64,000 bases of DNA from Callipepla californica brunnescens (lineage: Eukaryota > Chordata > Aves > Galliformes > Odontophoridae): contig JALIRH010000018.1 in assembly GCA_023055505.1 (NCBI GenBank), positions 11,888,146 through 11,952,145 of the forward strand. Direction: 5' to 3'. The notes under the pieces are model-generated. The model had not been told where the DNA came from. It searched no databases and saw nothing but the letters and a program-made list of their open reading frames with translations. Shown here in pieces: positions 12,687 to 25,050 of the stretch (positions are counted from its first letter, which is position 1; each line of letters opens with the position of its first letter). The position numbers and the translations under genes were made by a program.

Positions 12687-12984
12687 ACAGAAAAGTTCAG
12701 GTTATTGCTTAAATGTATTGAATTTCATGAACTTCAAAACAGATTTGGTAGTAAAGGGCTGTATATAATTAAATAGTAGCCTGTTATACTATTTATTTTA
12801 AGCTGTCAACATGGTTGTTCTTTTTATTCCCATGGAGCCCTCTTACAGCTTTTATGTTATATCTGTATTTAAACTAGTAAGAAATCATTAGAAAAAAAAT
12901 TCCAAAAATTAGGAATTTTATGTGGAAATTTTAGTGTCCAGAATCAAAATAAAATTAAGAAAAGAAAGCAGAAAAGGAGAGAAG
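12687..12984. other. AT-rich sequence, nothing recognised
   Basis: No gene or repeat family seen; leads into the AAAAG array. Confidence 0.6.
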
Positions 12985-13081
12985 AAAAAAGAAAAGAAAA
13001 GAAAAGAAAAGAAAAGAAAAGAAAAGAAAAGAAAAGAAAAGAAAAGAAAAGAAAAGAAAAGAAAAGAAAAGAAAAGAAAAG
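12985..13081. repeat. (AAAAG)n microsatellite
   Basis: A perfect array of GAAAA units from about 12991 to 13081 (around 18 copies), preceded by imperfect GAAA-rich sequence. Purine-only on the plus strand. Confidence 0.97.
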
Positions 13082-14218
13082 ATTAATTTTACCAATTAAT
13101 ACTTTGTGGTATTCTTTCCGAACACTGTTCCCTTAAAATGTACCTTTTGATAGAGTTCAGGGGATGACAGGGGTATGACTAACTAAATGCAGATGCCTTA
13201 TTTGCAAATTTGACTGAATTTCCATATCTTTTCTAAATTAAGCCACAAGCTTAAGATTATCTGTACAAAACAGTGAGAATAAAGGAGGGGAAAAGGAGCA
13301 ACAAAAGAAAAGGAAGCCCAGGAAATATATCTTTTCCACTTGACAGCCTAGGCACCTGCTTTTGAAAATCATATGAAAGGTATGAATATCATTTTTTTAA
13401 CAACTTCATTTGCAAACAGGAGAGAAACTGTATATTTAAGATGTGAACTTTAGCTGGAGGGAAAAGGTTATTTCAGGGGTTCGTAAGGTAAAGAGAATGC
13501 TAATGCTACAGGGGGAAGGCTTGGTGGGGAAAGAATCTAGGACTGCAGAAATTTGACAGAGTCCATCAAAGTTATTATAGGAACATTACAGAATGGAAGA
13601 AATCTACTTCTGTGAATTAAGAACACTAGAGACAGCCTTCAGACTTGAACTGAGGCTCTTGTATTTAGAAGACCTAGAAACGTCAGGGCTGATATTATTT
13701 TCTATTCCAAAATTATCTTCTGGCTCTTTTCCTAGTGAGGAAAATAATCTTTGGAGAAATAAGTGAATGGTAAGCAAATTTTAAGTTTTTATTTAGGTCT
13801 ATTCATGAACCTGAAGCTCATCTGTTCAAGATCCTGTATCTCATCATATCTGTTCTTGTCACAGTAAGTGATGCAACTGGCACTTGTCATCTGATATTTC
13901 TTCTGTAAGCCTCTCCCAAGAGACAACTTTCACTACTTTAACTAGATTTAGAAAATTGAAAAAATATGTTGGGTAGCTTGACTGGAAGTGAGTTCTATGG
14001 ATTTGGACAAGTTCAAAAAAGACTTTGAGAGAAAAAGAAAAATGTCAATGAAATCAAGGATCTCAGAGTCACTGACTGGACTGAGACACAGTCCTGTGCT
14101 GTAAATTGCAACAAAATCTGCTACTACACAAAGTATAAAATGAGAGCAAACAGCAATTAAATCTTCTTGATGCACAAGGTCTAGGAAGAAAATAATTATT
14201 TTGTCTGGTTAGAAGTTA
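13082..14218. other. Unique AT-rich sequence, no gene seen
   Basis: No recognisable gene or repeat family. The longest frame is a 75-codon minus-strand ORF (14175-13948) with no family I know. Confidence 0.55.
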
Positions 14219-14330
14219 GAATCATAGAATTATTTTGGCTGGAAAAGACCCTTAAAATTATCAAGTCACAATTTAACACTACCCAGTTCATCACTAAACC
14301 ATGTCCTTAAGTATGATGTTCACATCTCAA
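14219..14330 (-). mobile_element. CR1 LINE 3'-end fragment, antisense
   Basis: Starts with AATCATAGAAT (the reverse complement of the CR1 tail) and continues TTTTGGCTGGAAAAGACCCT, then TCACTAAACCATGTCCTTAA, both standard in antisense avian CR1 3' regions. Only about 110 bases of the 3' end remain. Confidence 0.8.
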
Positions 14331-14787
14331 ACAAGTAGCTGGTATGGTAAGTATTTGGGGGGCAATTATTTATGAAAAATAAGTAAAACTAAATGCCAAC
14401 AAAACTTCTGAGTAAAGAAACTCTGAGCACAGCTAGCAATACTCCAGGGGCAGTGGAAGCTCTCTGACAGCCTACTAGCGGTTAAACGATGATGTTCATA
14501 CTAGGAATGGATGGAACATTTTCCTCAAAACAAACATATCAACAAAAACTGAAACATTTCAGAGGTATATTGATTTTGCTGACCTTTTCAATAGAAATTA
14601 TTTCAGATATAAGATAGAGTCTCAATTACTTTCAGGAAAAGAGAAATTACACACGGACACAGGCACACAGGACAACACTGCTTTTCTTCATTTAATATTA
14701 GGATTTTGGGGATGTTTATTTTGTTAAAAAAAGGAGGAGAGTGGGGGGGAATTGTGAGACTGTGTTTCTATTTTTGTCTGTAATTAA
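14331..14787. other. Unique sequence, nothing recognised
   Basis: No gene or repeat family identified between the CR1 scrap and the microsatellite. Confidence 0.55.
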
Positions 14788-14945
<158 letters not shown>

Positions 14946-15025
14946 TTCTCCCAAGTATATTTTTCAGCCATTTTTATTCAGGAATATACTACTTAGCATT
15001 GGCATTTACCTAAATGTATTTATTT

Positions 15026-15206
15026 GGAGTAGAATAGAGTTAATTTTCTTCATAATAACACAATGATGTTCCATTTTGGATGTATAACCATAATAGTGTT
15101 GTACACTAATATTTAGTTATTGATGAATAGCTCTTGCATAGCACCAAGGCCATCTTCATTTCTCATGTTGCTCCCCACCCAGTGAATAGACTGGGAGTGG
15201 GCAAGG
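15026..15206 (+). mobile_element. ERVL-like avian LTR, 5' part
   Basis: The segment matches the U3 start of a common avian ERVL-like LTR: GAATAGAGTTAATTTTCTTC, later TTTTGGATGTATAACCATAA, ATAGCACCAAGGCC and ACTGGGAGTGGGCAAGG. The same order of blocks occurs in the copy at 27290-27868. It stops abruptly after GGGCAAGG. The part that should follow (CTGACCCAAAC, CATATCATATG) is found at 16500, so this is probably one LTR split by later DNA. Recognition is from memory of the family, not a search. Confidence 0.6.
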
Positions 15207-16258
15207 TAACCTCAAAGTTAGAAGTTCTGAAACGTTTTTTAAGTTCAGTTGATTTCAATTGATAATATATTACTGAAGGTAAACGCAGTCCAAACATCAA
15301 GTACTTGGGCAGCAGAAGAGAATTCAGATACCCATTTCTGAAAACAGAAGCTAACAGAGCAAGCTACAAGACAACAGAGCATTGCTGCTGATCTGCTGGA
15401 ACTGACAGCAGCTGCTATGAACCATTTTTCATGTGTGCTTACTCTGTCAGATGCAGCTGTGTTAAATAGCTAAGGAGCTGGACATGGGTCAAATTGCAAG
15501 TCTTTTGCTGTGCTATAAGAAGCAACATAGGACCCCATTCTCAGACAATTTGAGATACCATTGTTACCTCCCAACTTCAACATCCAGAATATTCCATCTA
15601 AAGAAAGAATTTCTAAGCAACAGTCTGTAAACAGAAGTGCTCACATATCCCAAGAGGCTCTTTTTGTTCTTGTGATAACTTCAATGAATTCTTTAAGAAT
15701 AACACAAAGTTTTCTGTCCAGAGACACAGCTAGCAGTAAGATAGAATGCAGGAGTGTTCTGAGTGTAAAACTCTAAGATTTACAGGAGCTGTAAGATCAC
15801 ATCATTTAGAACATGGGCCTTGGCTTGTATTCAGAAACTCAAGGTGGGACAGTTTACAGAGATGACGAGTTTTATTTAGTGCCAAATATCTTGTTTCTTA
15901 CAGATCTTGTATTGTCTATGAAACTGTGCATGAAAGCTTCTTGCAAGAAAGCTAATGATTCAAGCAAGCTATAAATGCAGTTTGGAGAAATTAAAAATAA
16001 TGTAAAATTAATTTAATTTAAAATTACAAAGAGGTCATCATCCTGTATTTCCCACATGCTCAGAGATTAGAGAATGAAAATGAAATAACTTTAAAAGAAT
16101 TGTGATCTGGAATCAGGACTTTCATTGTGATTTTTGGAAACTGAGATTTGTATTTACATTCACATCAGATGAAGAAAATACTTTGTAGATGACACAACTA
16201 TAGGTATTTCCAGTAGAGCTACCTCTCATAAGTCCCTTTATAGACCATGTTGGAAATC
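15207..16258. other. About 1 kb of unassigned filler between two LTR parts
   Basis: This stretch separates the 5' and 3' parts of the ERVL-like LTR, next to the antisense CR1 at 16259. It includes an open frame at 15561-15776 (71 codons) with no recognisable homology. I see no LTR ends, inverted repeats or tail that would name it. It could be an unrecognised inserted element or CR1-mobilised DNA, or the two LTR parts may be independent. Confidence 0.4.
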
Positions 16259-16497
16259 TTAGAATCATTAAGGTTGGAAATGACATCTAAGCTCATCTAG
16301 TCTGTGAACCCATCACCACCATGCCACATAAACCATGTTCCTAAGTGTCACATGTACAAGGCTCTTGAACACATTCAGGGATTGTGGCACAACTACTTCT
16401 CTGGGTAGCCTGTTCCAATGCCTCAGCATAATTTTGCATGATAAATTTTTTCTAATATCCAACTTGAATATCCCCTGGGACAACTTAAGAACCAGGA
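16259..16497 (-). mobile_element. CR1 LINE 3' fragment with ORF2 C-terminus, antisense
   Basis: Begins TTAGAATCATTAAGGTTGGA (antisense CR1 tail). On the minus strand, inside the frame that spans 16609-16313, it reads RHWNRLPREVV and SLNVFKSLV, the most conserved block of the CR1 ORF2 C-terminus. The upstream part of that open frame runs by chance into the adjoining LTR sequence. The CR1 5' truncation point touches the LTR part starting at 16500. Confidence 0.88.
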
Positions 16498-16499
16498 TA

Positions 16500-16834
16500 C
16501 CTGACCCAAACAGCTCAAAAGAATAACCCATATCATATGGCATCATGCTGACAACAAAACTTGGGGGAGTCCACTGGGTGTTGCTACAGCTTTGGGTTAG
16601 GTTGGGCATCAGTCAGTTGGTGGTAAGCAATTCTGTTGTGTATCACTTGTTTTATTCTTCCTTCGCTTTCTTTCCTTCTCTTTTTTTTATTCTCTTTAAT
16701 TTATTTCCTTTCTTTCTTATTAAATTGTCCTTGTGCTAGCCTATACTTTTAGCAATTCTCTCTACCATCCCACTGAGAAGGAGAGGGAAGCAGTGAGCAA
16801 ACTGCTGTGCTGTTTTTCTATCAGGTTAAACCAC
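16500..16834 (+). mobile_element. ERVL-like avian LTR, 3' part
   Basis: Contains the family's central and 3' blocks in order: CTGACCCAAAC, CATATCATATGGCATCATGC, CTTGGGGGAGTC, TGGTGGTAAGCAATT, a pyrimidine-rich stretch, the polyA signal ATTAAA (about 16719-16724), TACCATCCCACTGAGAAGGA and the 3' end GGTTAAACCACA. The first about 180 bases of the LTR are missing here and match 15026-15206. Orientation is plus, as for the 5' part. Confidence 0.75.
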
Positions 16835-19216
16835 ATCACTCTCAAACACTGGAAAAAACAGGTGTGCCTTCCAGGACCAACAATTGGTGAAATGCCTCTC
16901 CACAACAGAACTACTGTCATGTTGAGCAAAAATTTCAAGCTGTTCAGACAGCTTTATTTACAGTGGAGTTACTGAGCAGCTGGATACCACTACCAGGGCA
17001 TTTAGGCAGTCTCATCAGGAGTACCACAGAGTATCACAGAGTACCACAGTGCCCTGGAAGGTCTGGTATGCATATAAAGTAAAAAAATATCAAAAGGAAA
17101 CAGAATGCTTTAAAAGCTGCTGATCTTACTACTTAAACAGGTACTTCATGCTTGGAAAGCTGTTCTTTCAGTCAGTAGTTCCTAATATTTAAAGAAATAC
17201 AGAACAATATCCACTCACCTCTCACAGCATTGTGCAAAAAAATAATAATAATCAAGGTAGTTATATTTAATATGATGTGGTCTTGTTCATACCATTTACT
17301 TTAAGTTTCCACCGAGAACCGTATTAGCACGTTTACAAAAATATGTAATAGCCTTTCGTTGAGGTTCAGCATTGATCCTGGAGGCTGTCATAGTCATTAT
17401 CTGCACAAATTGTTACAACTGCTACTGTCATGCTAAAGTGTCTGTTTAAAAGGGATACTTAGTTTGGATGGTAATTTGAGACCTTGATAACTGAGTGCTG
17501 CATAGAACACTTACTCACTCAATTTAGCAGTCCAGAGGTTTTTGATACCAGTGATGAAGAATAGCAGTTATTTACAGATCTGACAACACTGACAGAAGAA
17601 ACAGTAGCATTACATATTGATATTATGTGCCTTGGCTCTTGATCTAGTGGGCTTGCTTAAATTACTTTGTTATTACCTGCTCAAGAAATAATCTCTTCAA
17701 AAAGGACTCTACATGGTGGGTGGTAATACTCCTTAAATTTTATACAGCCAGCAAATCAGCAGGTAGTGATGCAAAAAGAAAGGCAAGATGAGTACTACTA
17801 AACTCCCTATTTGGTCACTGAAATAAGTAGAACTGCCAGTATTGAATGAGTCTCAGCAATTCAAAAGGTAAAACTAGATTGCCTGAATCCTGAGAAAATG
17901 CTAGTCTTCTTCTTTCCTGCGTGTATCACTTTTTGAATTGCCTTATTGCCTGGATTACTCGAGGCTATTCTCCTTTACAGCAAAAAAATTGTGTTTTTCT
18001 TTGTATGCTCCAGGATGAATTTTCTACAGCTGCTGTTGCAACAAACCACAATAATATATTATTTTAGTCCTTCGCCAAAGCTAAAAAATATGGGAGGGAA
18101 AAAACTGGAAATTCAGGGCACAATGTTTGTTTACAGATAATCAAATGCTGGTCAGGCATGTAAAGTTGTAAAATGTACACAGAGTGAAAATGAAAAACTA
18201 GAGAAATGGGAATTTCCTCAAGGAAAGTTCACAGATGATCTTTCTTTTCAGAATTTTTTATTTATTTTTTTTCCTATGTAAAGTGTTGGGGAAAAGGATG
18301 AGAGGGCAGAGATGAACTGGCGTTGTCTGGAGAAAGCTCTTCATGGTATACTTACCTGCCTGAAAAGCATTATGAAATATCCAAATATATCTGAATGAAT
18401 TTTTCTGCTTCACTGTAAACCATTAGATTTATATGACTGAAAAAAGTCACATAAACTTAGATTCATCCAAGCAAAATAAGACTAATGAGAAAAATGATTA
18501 AAACTAGGTAACAGAAAAATAACACAAGCCCCTAAGTGTCCTAAATACCCCAGATTACGTGTACAGAGATACAGACATCCTCTACTGTGGGTTTATATCC
18601 ACTGTACTTCAGTTCCTCTTTGCCAAAAGTGTGAAAATATATAAACCATTCAGGTTATTCAGTAATAAGAGGAAAGGCATCGTAAAAGTATCAGATATAA
18701 TCACGATACAATGTATTTGACATTTAAAGCCACAAATTCATTCAGTTTTCCTAATTTCCTTTGTCTGCGTGTAGTGTATTTTAAATTTAAGTTTCCACTT
18801 ACTGAAATGAAAATACTCTCACAAAATAAGTAAACGAGTAACCATAAATAAAAACAAAGTTATTTTGGAAACAACAATACTGTTATACATGTATATTTAA
18901 TACTTCGGCATCGTGACTCATATGTGGAAAATTCTTGTTTACATGCTAGTTAATAGCTACTACCTAAATAAGTAAAATATTCTGCTCAGTGTTATAGGAT
19001 TAACAGTTTACTGCTTATGACAGTGTTATATAAAAATTGAGAAGTCAGACACATTTTCTTTGCTAGGTGTGTATGTTCTATGCAGCTTTCTTGTAGCTTG
19101 GATTTTCAGTCAATTGAACTATGACATGTATGAATGTGTAACTTCAGGAAGGTCAGATTATGTCTATGATAAATAGGTAAATGCTTAGAAACTCTAAACT
19201 CACATTTGTTGGGACC
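16835..19216. other. Unique sequence with small tandem repeats, no gene seen
   Basis: At 17029-17058 the decamer GAGTACCACA occurs three times (middle copy GAGTATCACA). The rest shows no recognisable gene or repeat family. Confidence 0.55.
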
Positions 19217-19236
19217 AAAAAAAAAAAAAAAAAAAA
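19217..19236. repeat. Poly(A) run
   Basis: About 20 consecutive A residues. No polyA-tailed retrocopy could be recognised upstream of it on the plus strand. Confidence 0.9.
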
Positions 19237-19288
19237 GAAGTCTTACCTGTATTGTAGTAAAACACTGTAGATTTACTACATAGTAAAT

Positions 19289-19352
19289 CCACTGTCTCAT
19301 CCAATCTGCCCTTGCACACCTCCAGGGTTGGGATACCTGCTGCTTCTCCAGG
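19289..19352 (-). mobile_element. Probable CR1 scrap, antisense
   Basis: CATCCAATCTGCCCTTGCAC followed by ACCTCCAGGGTTGGGATACC and GCTTCTCC matches the antisense CR1 segment just inside the 3' UTR. Only about 60 bases remain. Confidence 0.5.
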
Positions 19353-20475
19353 AAAGCTTTGAGACCTGAGAGCTGAATGCCAATGTAACTTCTCCTCAGT
19401 AGTCAGAGACAAGGTATATGTCACAGTGGATAGCGCTAACAGGAATCTATAACAAATATCTTATGCACATATTATGAAAAATGTAAAATAATTACTGTAA
19501 ACAATGGAATTATATGCAAAGAATGCATACACCTTTGAACCAGCTCTTTGCTCACATGAGCTGATGCAAATTTGTTGCCGAGCTTCAATTTAAAGTGATA
19601 GTAGTAAAAACAAGAAAAGACGGAGGTTTTTCTCATTGTGACTGACAATGTTCTCTTACAAACTTCCATTGTTACCAGTACAGTATCATCAATAACACAC
19701 AGTTCTAATTGCTTCTGCATACATTTGCAGGTTCTATTTTGTTTCTAATCACAATTTAATATTGCTGTACTTTCCAGCTGAAACATACATTTCAGAAAAC
19801 CATCCTTGTGTGCTGTCTCTTGAAGTGCAAGTCTCTTGAAATCATTTAAAAATAAATAAACAAACAAACACATTCCTTCACATTCATAGTAAAAGTGCTG
19901 CTTCTCTTCACATCTTGTTCCTAATATATAATACTATGTATATTTGCTTTCCTTAGTAATTTAAAGTGAAACTCAATCCTTCACTTTCTCTTTTCATGTG
20001 TGTATTCACATTAATATAGTTCCTATGAAGATATCTAATCTTAACAGTGTAGCAACTTATGTTTGATATTTGAGAACTATTTTAACTCAGCCCTTCAATT
20101 CTCTTTAGAAAATCACACAAAAACTAACTTCTGAGTGTTTATTTACATGTAAACCATAGGTGCACCAGATCTTTTTATTTTGCCTGCAGAGAGAACTCTG
20201 AACGTCCACATATTTTTTTAGCTGCAGTAACTGGTTTACAATAGTAGCTTTGGACAAAATATGCAGAAAGTCTAGAAAACGATCCAAAAACCCACTGTCT
20301 ACTATTTATTGCATAGTGTTTGAAAATATTCCACTGGATTATAAGATTATGTCTTGATATTTAAAATATCAGTGTTCTAATTATTTCTCTAGCAGTGAAT
20401 ACAAGGCTATGCTGGTTAAGTTTTACAGGAGTTAAAAAATAAAGCAAGTAATGAAAAAGAGTCCATAACACTAAG
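19353..20475. other. AT-rich sequence, no gene seen
   Basis: No recognisable gene or repeat family. An AAAT/AAAC-rich patch lies at 19848-19870. Confidence 0.55.
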
Positions 20476-20800
20476 ATGACATGGAGCCTGGAGCATCTCT
20501 CTTATGAAGAAAGGCCTAAAGACATGGAGAAGCCTGGAGAAGATAAGGCTGAGAGTTGATCTTATCAGTGCTTATAAATATCTGAAGTGCAGGTGTAAAG
20601 TGGATGAGGCCATACTCTTTTCAGTGGTGTTACAGAGTACTGGAACATGTTGCTTAGAGAGGTTGTGCAGTCTCTTTCTCTGGAGATATTCAAAACACAT
20701 CTGGATGCTCTCCTGTGTCACATACTGCAGAACCTGCTTTAGCATGGAGAATGGACTGGATGATCTCCAGAGTGCACTGTGAAATCAAGTGTATCTCCAG
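20476..20800 (+). mobile_element. CR1 LINE 3' fragment
   Basis: Reads CTGGAGCATCTCTCTTATGA (CR1 ORF2 block LEHLSYEE), then CTTATCAGTGCTTATAAATA (LISAYKYL block), and ends with the 3' UTR pattern ATGGACTGGATGATCTCCAG. The ATTCTRTGA tail is lost or decayed. Frameshifts and a deletion between these blocks make it non-coding. Confidence 0.85.
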
Positions 20801-21279
20801 TGTAGTGTAGAATGTATTATCACAATTATAAAACACAACAGATGCAATTATTCACATTTTATTTATCAAATACAGTTGTCTCTGTAAAAACTTCAAGCAA
20901 AGTGCAATAAATACGCAGGGAATTTAAAGAGAATTTTATTCTGTAAGTACTCTGTAAGTATTCTGTAAGTACAACTCTGTAAGTTGTAAGTAGAACTGTT
21001 CTATCAAGGAAGTAGCAAGAAAGTAGAAAATAAGAAGCACAAAATAATGAATCCTCAAATAATCAGGTATATATATATATTTTTTTCCACAAATTGTAAA
21101 ATTATCTTTTAAAAAAATAAGCAGACTTTAATGATAGAGGAAACCCATGTAATATTGCAAAGCTTTCTTGTATATTTAAAAACTAACAAATAAGAACAAA
21201 AAACACATTGCAGTAAATGCTTAGGACTCAAAGCCCAAATAACAAGTAAATTCAATCTTCTTGTAAGATTTATGCTATG
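20801..21279. other. AT-rich sequence with CTGTAAGTA tandem repeats
   Basis: At 20941-20990 the motif CTGTAAGT occurs four times at roughly 10-15 base spacing. No gene seen. Confidence 0.6.
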
Positions 21280-21842
21280 TATGTTCTTTGGAAAATAATG
21301 CCTCCTATTTATGTACCTGAAAAGTACAACAGACACAAAGAGCACAATAACTCTATTTGATAGAGCAAACTTTCATCCACAAAATATGACTTTCCAACAC
21401 AGTTTCTACCATCAACCATGTGTTTTTGCAAATGATGAGAGATAGTACATACTGCACTCGTAAAAATCTATATGGCCATCTGGAATGTGGCATGTCTTTC
21501 ATGCTGCTGTCATCACAGATGAAACACACACCCACTCCCTCACTGTGCTCACATCCATTGTCTGGTCTCCAATAAACATTCAGCAACTATTGATGAATGG
21601 CAATGGGTGCCATTTTTTCCTATAAAGGAATTCAATGACACACCTTTGCTTCATATGTACTTCCATATCAGGTGCCATTTTGTCAGACCTTCTCTCTGCT
21701 GCCATCTGTCACACAGCAACAAAATGTACCAGAATATTGGCAGGAAGCTTCGGTCTCTACCGTCAAACCACCACCTTCTTCTGACATAGTAGGGAAAGAA
21801 AATAAAATAAGAAGTATTATTTTTGGAACAGCCCTTGTGGTA
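21280..21842 (-). mobile_element. Non-autonomous mariner-type transposon (copy 3)
   Basis: The left end TATGTTCTTTGGAAAATAAT and the right end (GAAGTATTATTTTTGGAACA, 21811-21830) are imperfect inverted repeats bounded by TA. On the minus strand it encodes the best-preserved transposase N-terminus of the three copies: MEVHMKQRCVIEF (from about 21670 downward), then, after a frame change, GDQTMDVSTVR, a motif of the second half of the mariner N-terminal DNA-binding region. The catalytic core is missing. Its right end lies about 45 bases from an antisense CR1 3' end. Confidence 0.87.
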
Positions 21843-21888
21843 TCATGTTGACATAAGAAGGCAAACTTTTTCATTAACAGTCCAGCTG

Positions 21889-22265
21889 AATCATAGAATC
21901 AAGTAATTGTTTGAGTGTGAAGAACCCTTAAAGGTCATCTAATTGAGCTTCCCTGCAATAGACAGAGACATTCACAGCTTGATCATGTTGCTCAGATCCT
22001 GGTCCAGCTTGTCCTTCAGTGATGCTAGTGGTGGGACATTCACCAAATCACTTGGCAACTTGTTCCAGTGATTCACTACCTTACTGTAAAGAACTTCTTC
22101 CTTTTATCCAGCCTAAATTCCCCCTCTTTAAGTTTGAAACCATTTCCCTTTGTCCTATCACTACAGACCATGTGAAAGAGTCTGTCCCCTTTCTTCTTAC
22201 TGTCCCCCTTCAGATATTAAAAAGGTGTTGTCAAAATGCATATTTTTCCTCCTTTAGCCTCAACT
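21889..22265 (-). mobile_element. CR1 LINE 3' fragment, antisense
   Basis: Starts AATCATAGAATCAAGTAATT (antisense tail) and continues through AGGTCATCTAATTGAGCTTC, TTGTTCCAGTGATTCACTAC and CCCTTTGTCCTATCACTACA, which are in order for the CR1 3' UTR and ORF2 C-terminus read backwards. It ends in the LFSLEKR-type region near 22260. Confidence 0.88.
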
Positions 22266-24357
22266 TTGTTTTCTATTTTTCTTACATAAATGAACTCTAT
22301 TAAACAGATTTGAAAATAATGATAACTTCCTGTGAAATTAGTTTCTTCTTAAAATATCTGCTTTAACAGCTTTAATTAAGTTTCACAACAGGAAGCTTCT
22401 TATTAAAACTTAAAGGCAGTTTCTTATTAATATTAAGACTTCAAACTGTTTTATTAATCTGAACTGAAAAGTTTTAGACACTGAAAGAGAAAAATAACAA
22501 AGTTTTATTTAAAGTAGGCATTAGGGTGCACAAAAGTCAAAGGTGATTCACCTTTAACTTCACTGACTGGAAATAATCAGGTGAATTTAGATTTATTCTG
22601 TCAGATATTGGTCCTAAGAGACATCTGTCATTTAAAAAAGCCTACATGAATATTGTATATTAAATAGTATTCATCTATCTACAACCTAAACATAAACAAC
22701 AAAGCTTGTGGCTTAACTTGGCAGGCAGCTAAGCAGCAATAGCTGTTCACTCTCTTCCCTCAAGAAGATGAGGAGGAGAATGGGAAACAAAATCGGGCTT
22801 GTAGGTTGAGATAAAAGCTATTTTACTAAGACAGAAAGGGAAACAGAATATATGCATTGCTGTGTCACATTTTTGCATATATATGTATATATATACATCC
22901 ACAATGAAATTACTCATCATCTGCCAAACAATACCTAGGTAGCAATGCAACTGCCCACCAGTGCCCCACTAGCAACAGAGCATTTAACTACTCAGTGAAG
23001 GATGCTCAGCTGTACCCTAAACTGTGAATGGGACAAAGGTTTTTACATTTTTTCTAATGGGAAAAGAAATTTAAAAAATGGTTGTAGATCATTAGTTTTC
23101 TACTCCTTGAGGTCATAAAGAAAACAATTTATCTAATCAAGCTACTTTGACTACATAAAACACATTTTTTCATTGTTTACAATTTTTTTTTAATTACTAC
23201 TTGGTTGTTTTTTCCTTGTTGAATGGGACTGCAGATGAAGGTAGAAAAACAAAACAATACAATACATTTACAAAAGCAAACCAAAGTGAACACCTAACCA
23301 TTAGTGAAATTAAAATGAATTCTTTTCTGCAGATGACATTTGTGGCTTTCAAAAATATGAAGATATACATTAAAAAGAATTGCAAGGGGGAAAATGGAAA
23401 ACAACAACAGAACTAAGAAAACTGGAGCAAATTGATCTTTTGAATATAATATACATGTGATATGCATAAGAATGGGGTGGTACATTTATATTTAAATTAA
23501 TTGCTTTCTATTCAATTAGAAATAAACTAGGAAAGAAAGGTTTTCACTTTGTCCCTGATTGCTTTCTAAAGTATACACAAAATAGTTAATAAAATTCTAG
23601 GAGGCAATATGCTGTCTTTCAGAAATAGAGGTGTTTCATTTAAATAATGTATAATCAGTAAAGAAGAATGTATGCCCATTCCCTAAATGGCAATTCTTTC
23701 TGCTTTGTTGAGTATACCTCAGTTTGTTCTTGATCTAAGCTGTTCTTTAACTTCAGAGGGAATCCCAGAGGAAAGTGTCCTGTCTACAGTGCACGGGGTT
23801 TTGCTGCTAATGCATTATCTTGTCATAAGTATATGTAGCTGACAGACAAATTTCTGGCTTGTTCTCCTCCTTTTTACATTTCTTCCTGCTTTGCACCACA
23901 ACTGATGGAAAGGGAAAATCTCCAAAAAAGTGTTCTACCATCAAACACTTTCACTTTGCATCTAAAACACAGGGCGAACTAAAGGTGAAATAGAGGAAGA
24001 TATGTATCAAGTTTAAGTGCAGCACTTGGCAGGGTTTGGAAACATTTCCAAGTTGACAAAAAGTAGGGCAGATGGCTAGCCTTGCTAAGCACTGATCTTC
24101 TAGAATTTAGGCAGAATAGCAAAATGTATGAACACTAGAAGCAAGAAGAGTTGATACAGGAGGATTACATAGATATTGTTCAGTGTTGTAGGTAGAAAAT
24201 TTGTACAGCCAAAGCTCAATTAAAGTTGAAGGGGGCCAGTATGATTTTAATGTTAACCACAAAAGAAAGACCAGGGATAACATCAGTCTGTTACTTGATG
24301 AGAATAGTCACCTCACAAATAGGGATATAGAAAAAGCAGAGACATTTAGTGCCTAAG
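22266..24357. other. AT-rich sequence, no gene seen
   Basis: No recognisable gene or repeat family. A small TA-rich patch lies at 22876-22897, which produces a YIYIYM-type artefact frame on the minus strand. Confidence 0.55.
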
Positions 24358-25036
24358 AATCATACAATCACAGAACTTAGATTGGAAAATACCTTCAAGA
24401 TCATCAGATCCACCTTCCACCTTACAGTACAAGTTCACCATTAAACCACTTCTCTAAGTGTCACATCCACACATCTTTTAACACCATAATCTTCCTGAGA
24501 AGCCTGTTGTAATGTCTAACTTCCCTTTCTGTAAATAAATTCTTCCTGATATCCAATTTAAACCTCCTCTGTTTTAACCTGAGGATATTGCCTTAGATCT
24601 TATTGCCACCTGACAAAAGAGGTGAACAGACTCCTTGCTGCAACTTCTTTTCAGGTAGTTGTGGAGAGCAATGAGGTCTCTACTCAACCTTATATTCTTC
24701 TGAATAAAAGGATCAGTTCTCTCAGATACTCTTAGTCTGTCTTGTTTTCTAGTCCCATTGCAGCTTCATTGCTCTTCTCTGGGCAAACTCAAGCTACTCA
24801 ATGTCATTCTTGTAATGAGGGGCCCTAAACTCAAGGTAGCTACACCAGTGCTGAATGTAAAGAGACAATCTCTTCCCTAGTCCTACTGGCCATGCTATTT
24901 CTGATGCAGATCAGGATGCCCTTGGTATTCTTGGTCACCTGGTCACACTTCTGGGTTAAGTTCAGGGGTTGTCAGTCAACACTCACAGGTCCTTTTCTGC
25001 TAGACAGTATTCAAGACATTCTTCCCCAAGCATACA
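24358..25036 (-). mobile_element. CR1 LINE fragment, antisense, about 0.68 kb
   Basis: The 3' tail end reads AATCATACAATCACAGAACT. It runs backwards through the 3' UTR (CATTAAACCACTTCTCTAAG), the C-terminal block, and a non-CR1-ORF-looking but typical antisense series (GGGCAAACTCAAGCTACTCA, GGGGCCCTAAACTCAAGG, TTGGTCACCTGGTCACACTT) seen in long antisense CR1 copies. The 5' truncation lies near 25036, facing another CR1 of opposite orientation. Confidence 0.85.
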
Positions 25037-25050
25037 TGAGGATGTTAGGA

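Noticed and set aside
16313..16609. 98-codon minus-strand frame as a possible host gene
   Set aside because: Its C-terminal part is CR1 (RHWNRLPREVV) and its N-terminal part is chance coding in the adjoining LTR.
20941..20990. Possible CRISPR-like or regulatory repeat array
   Set aside because: Four short units with spacers of a few bases; a simple tandem duplication in animal DNA explains it.
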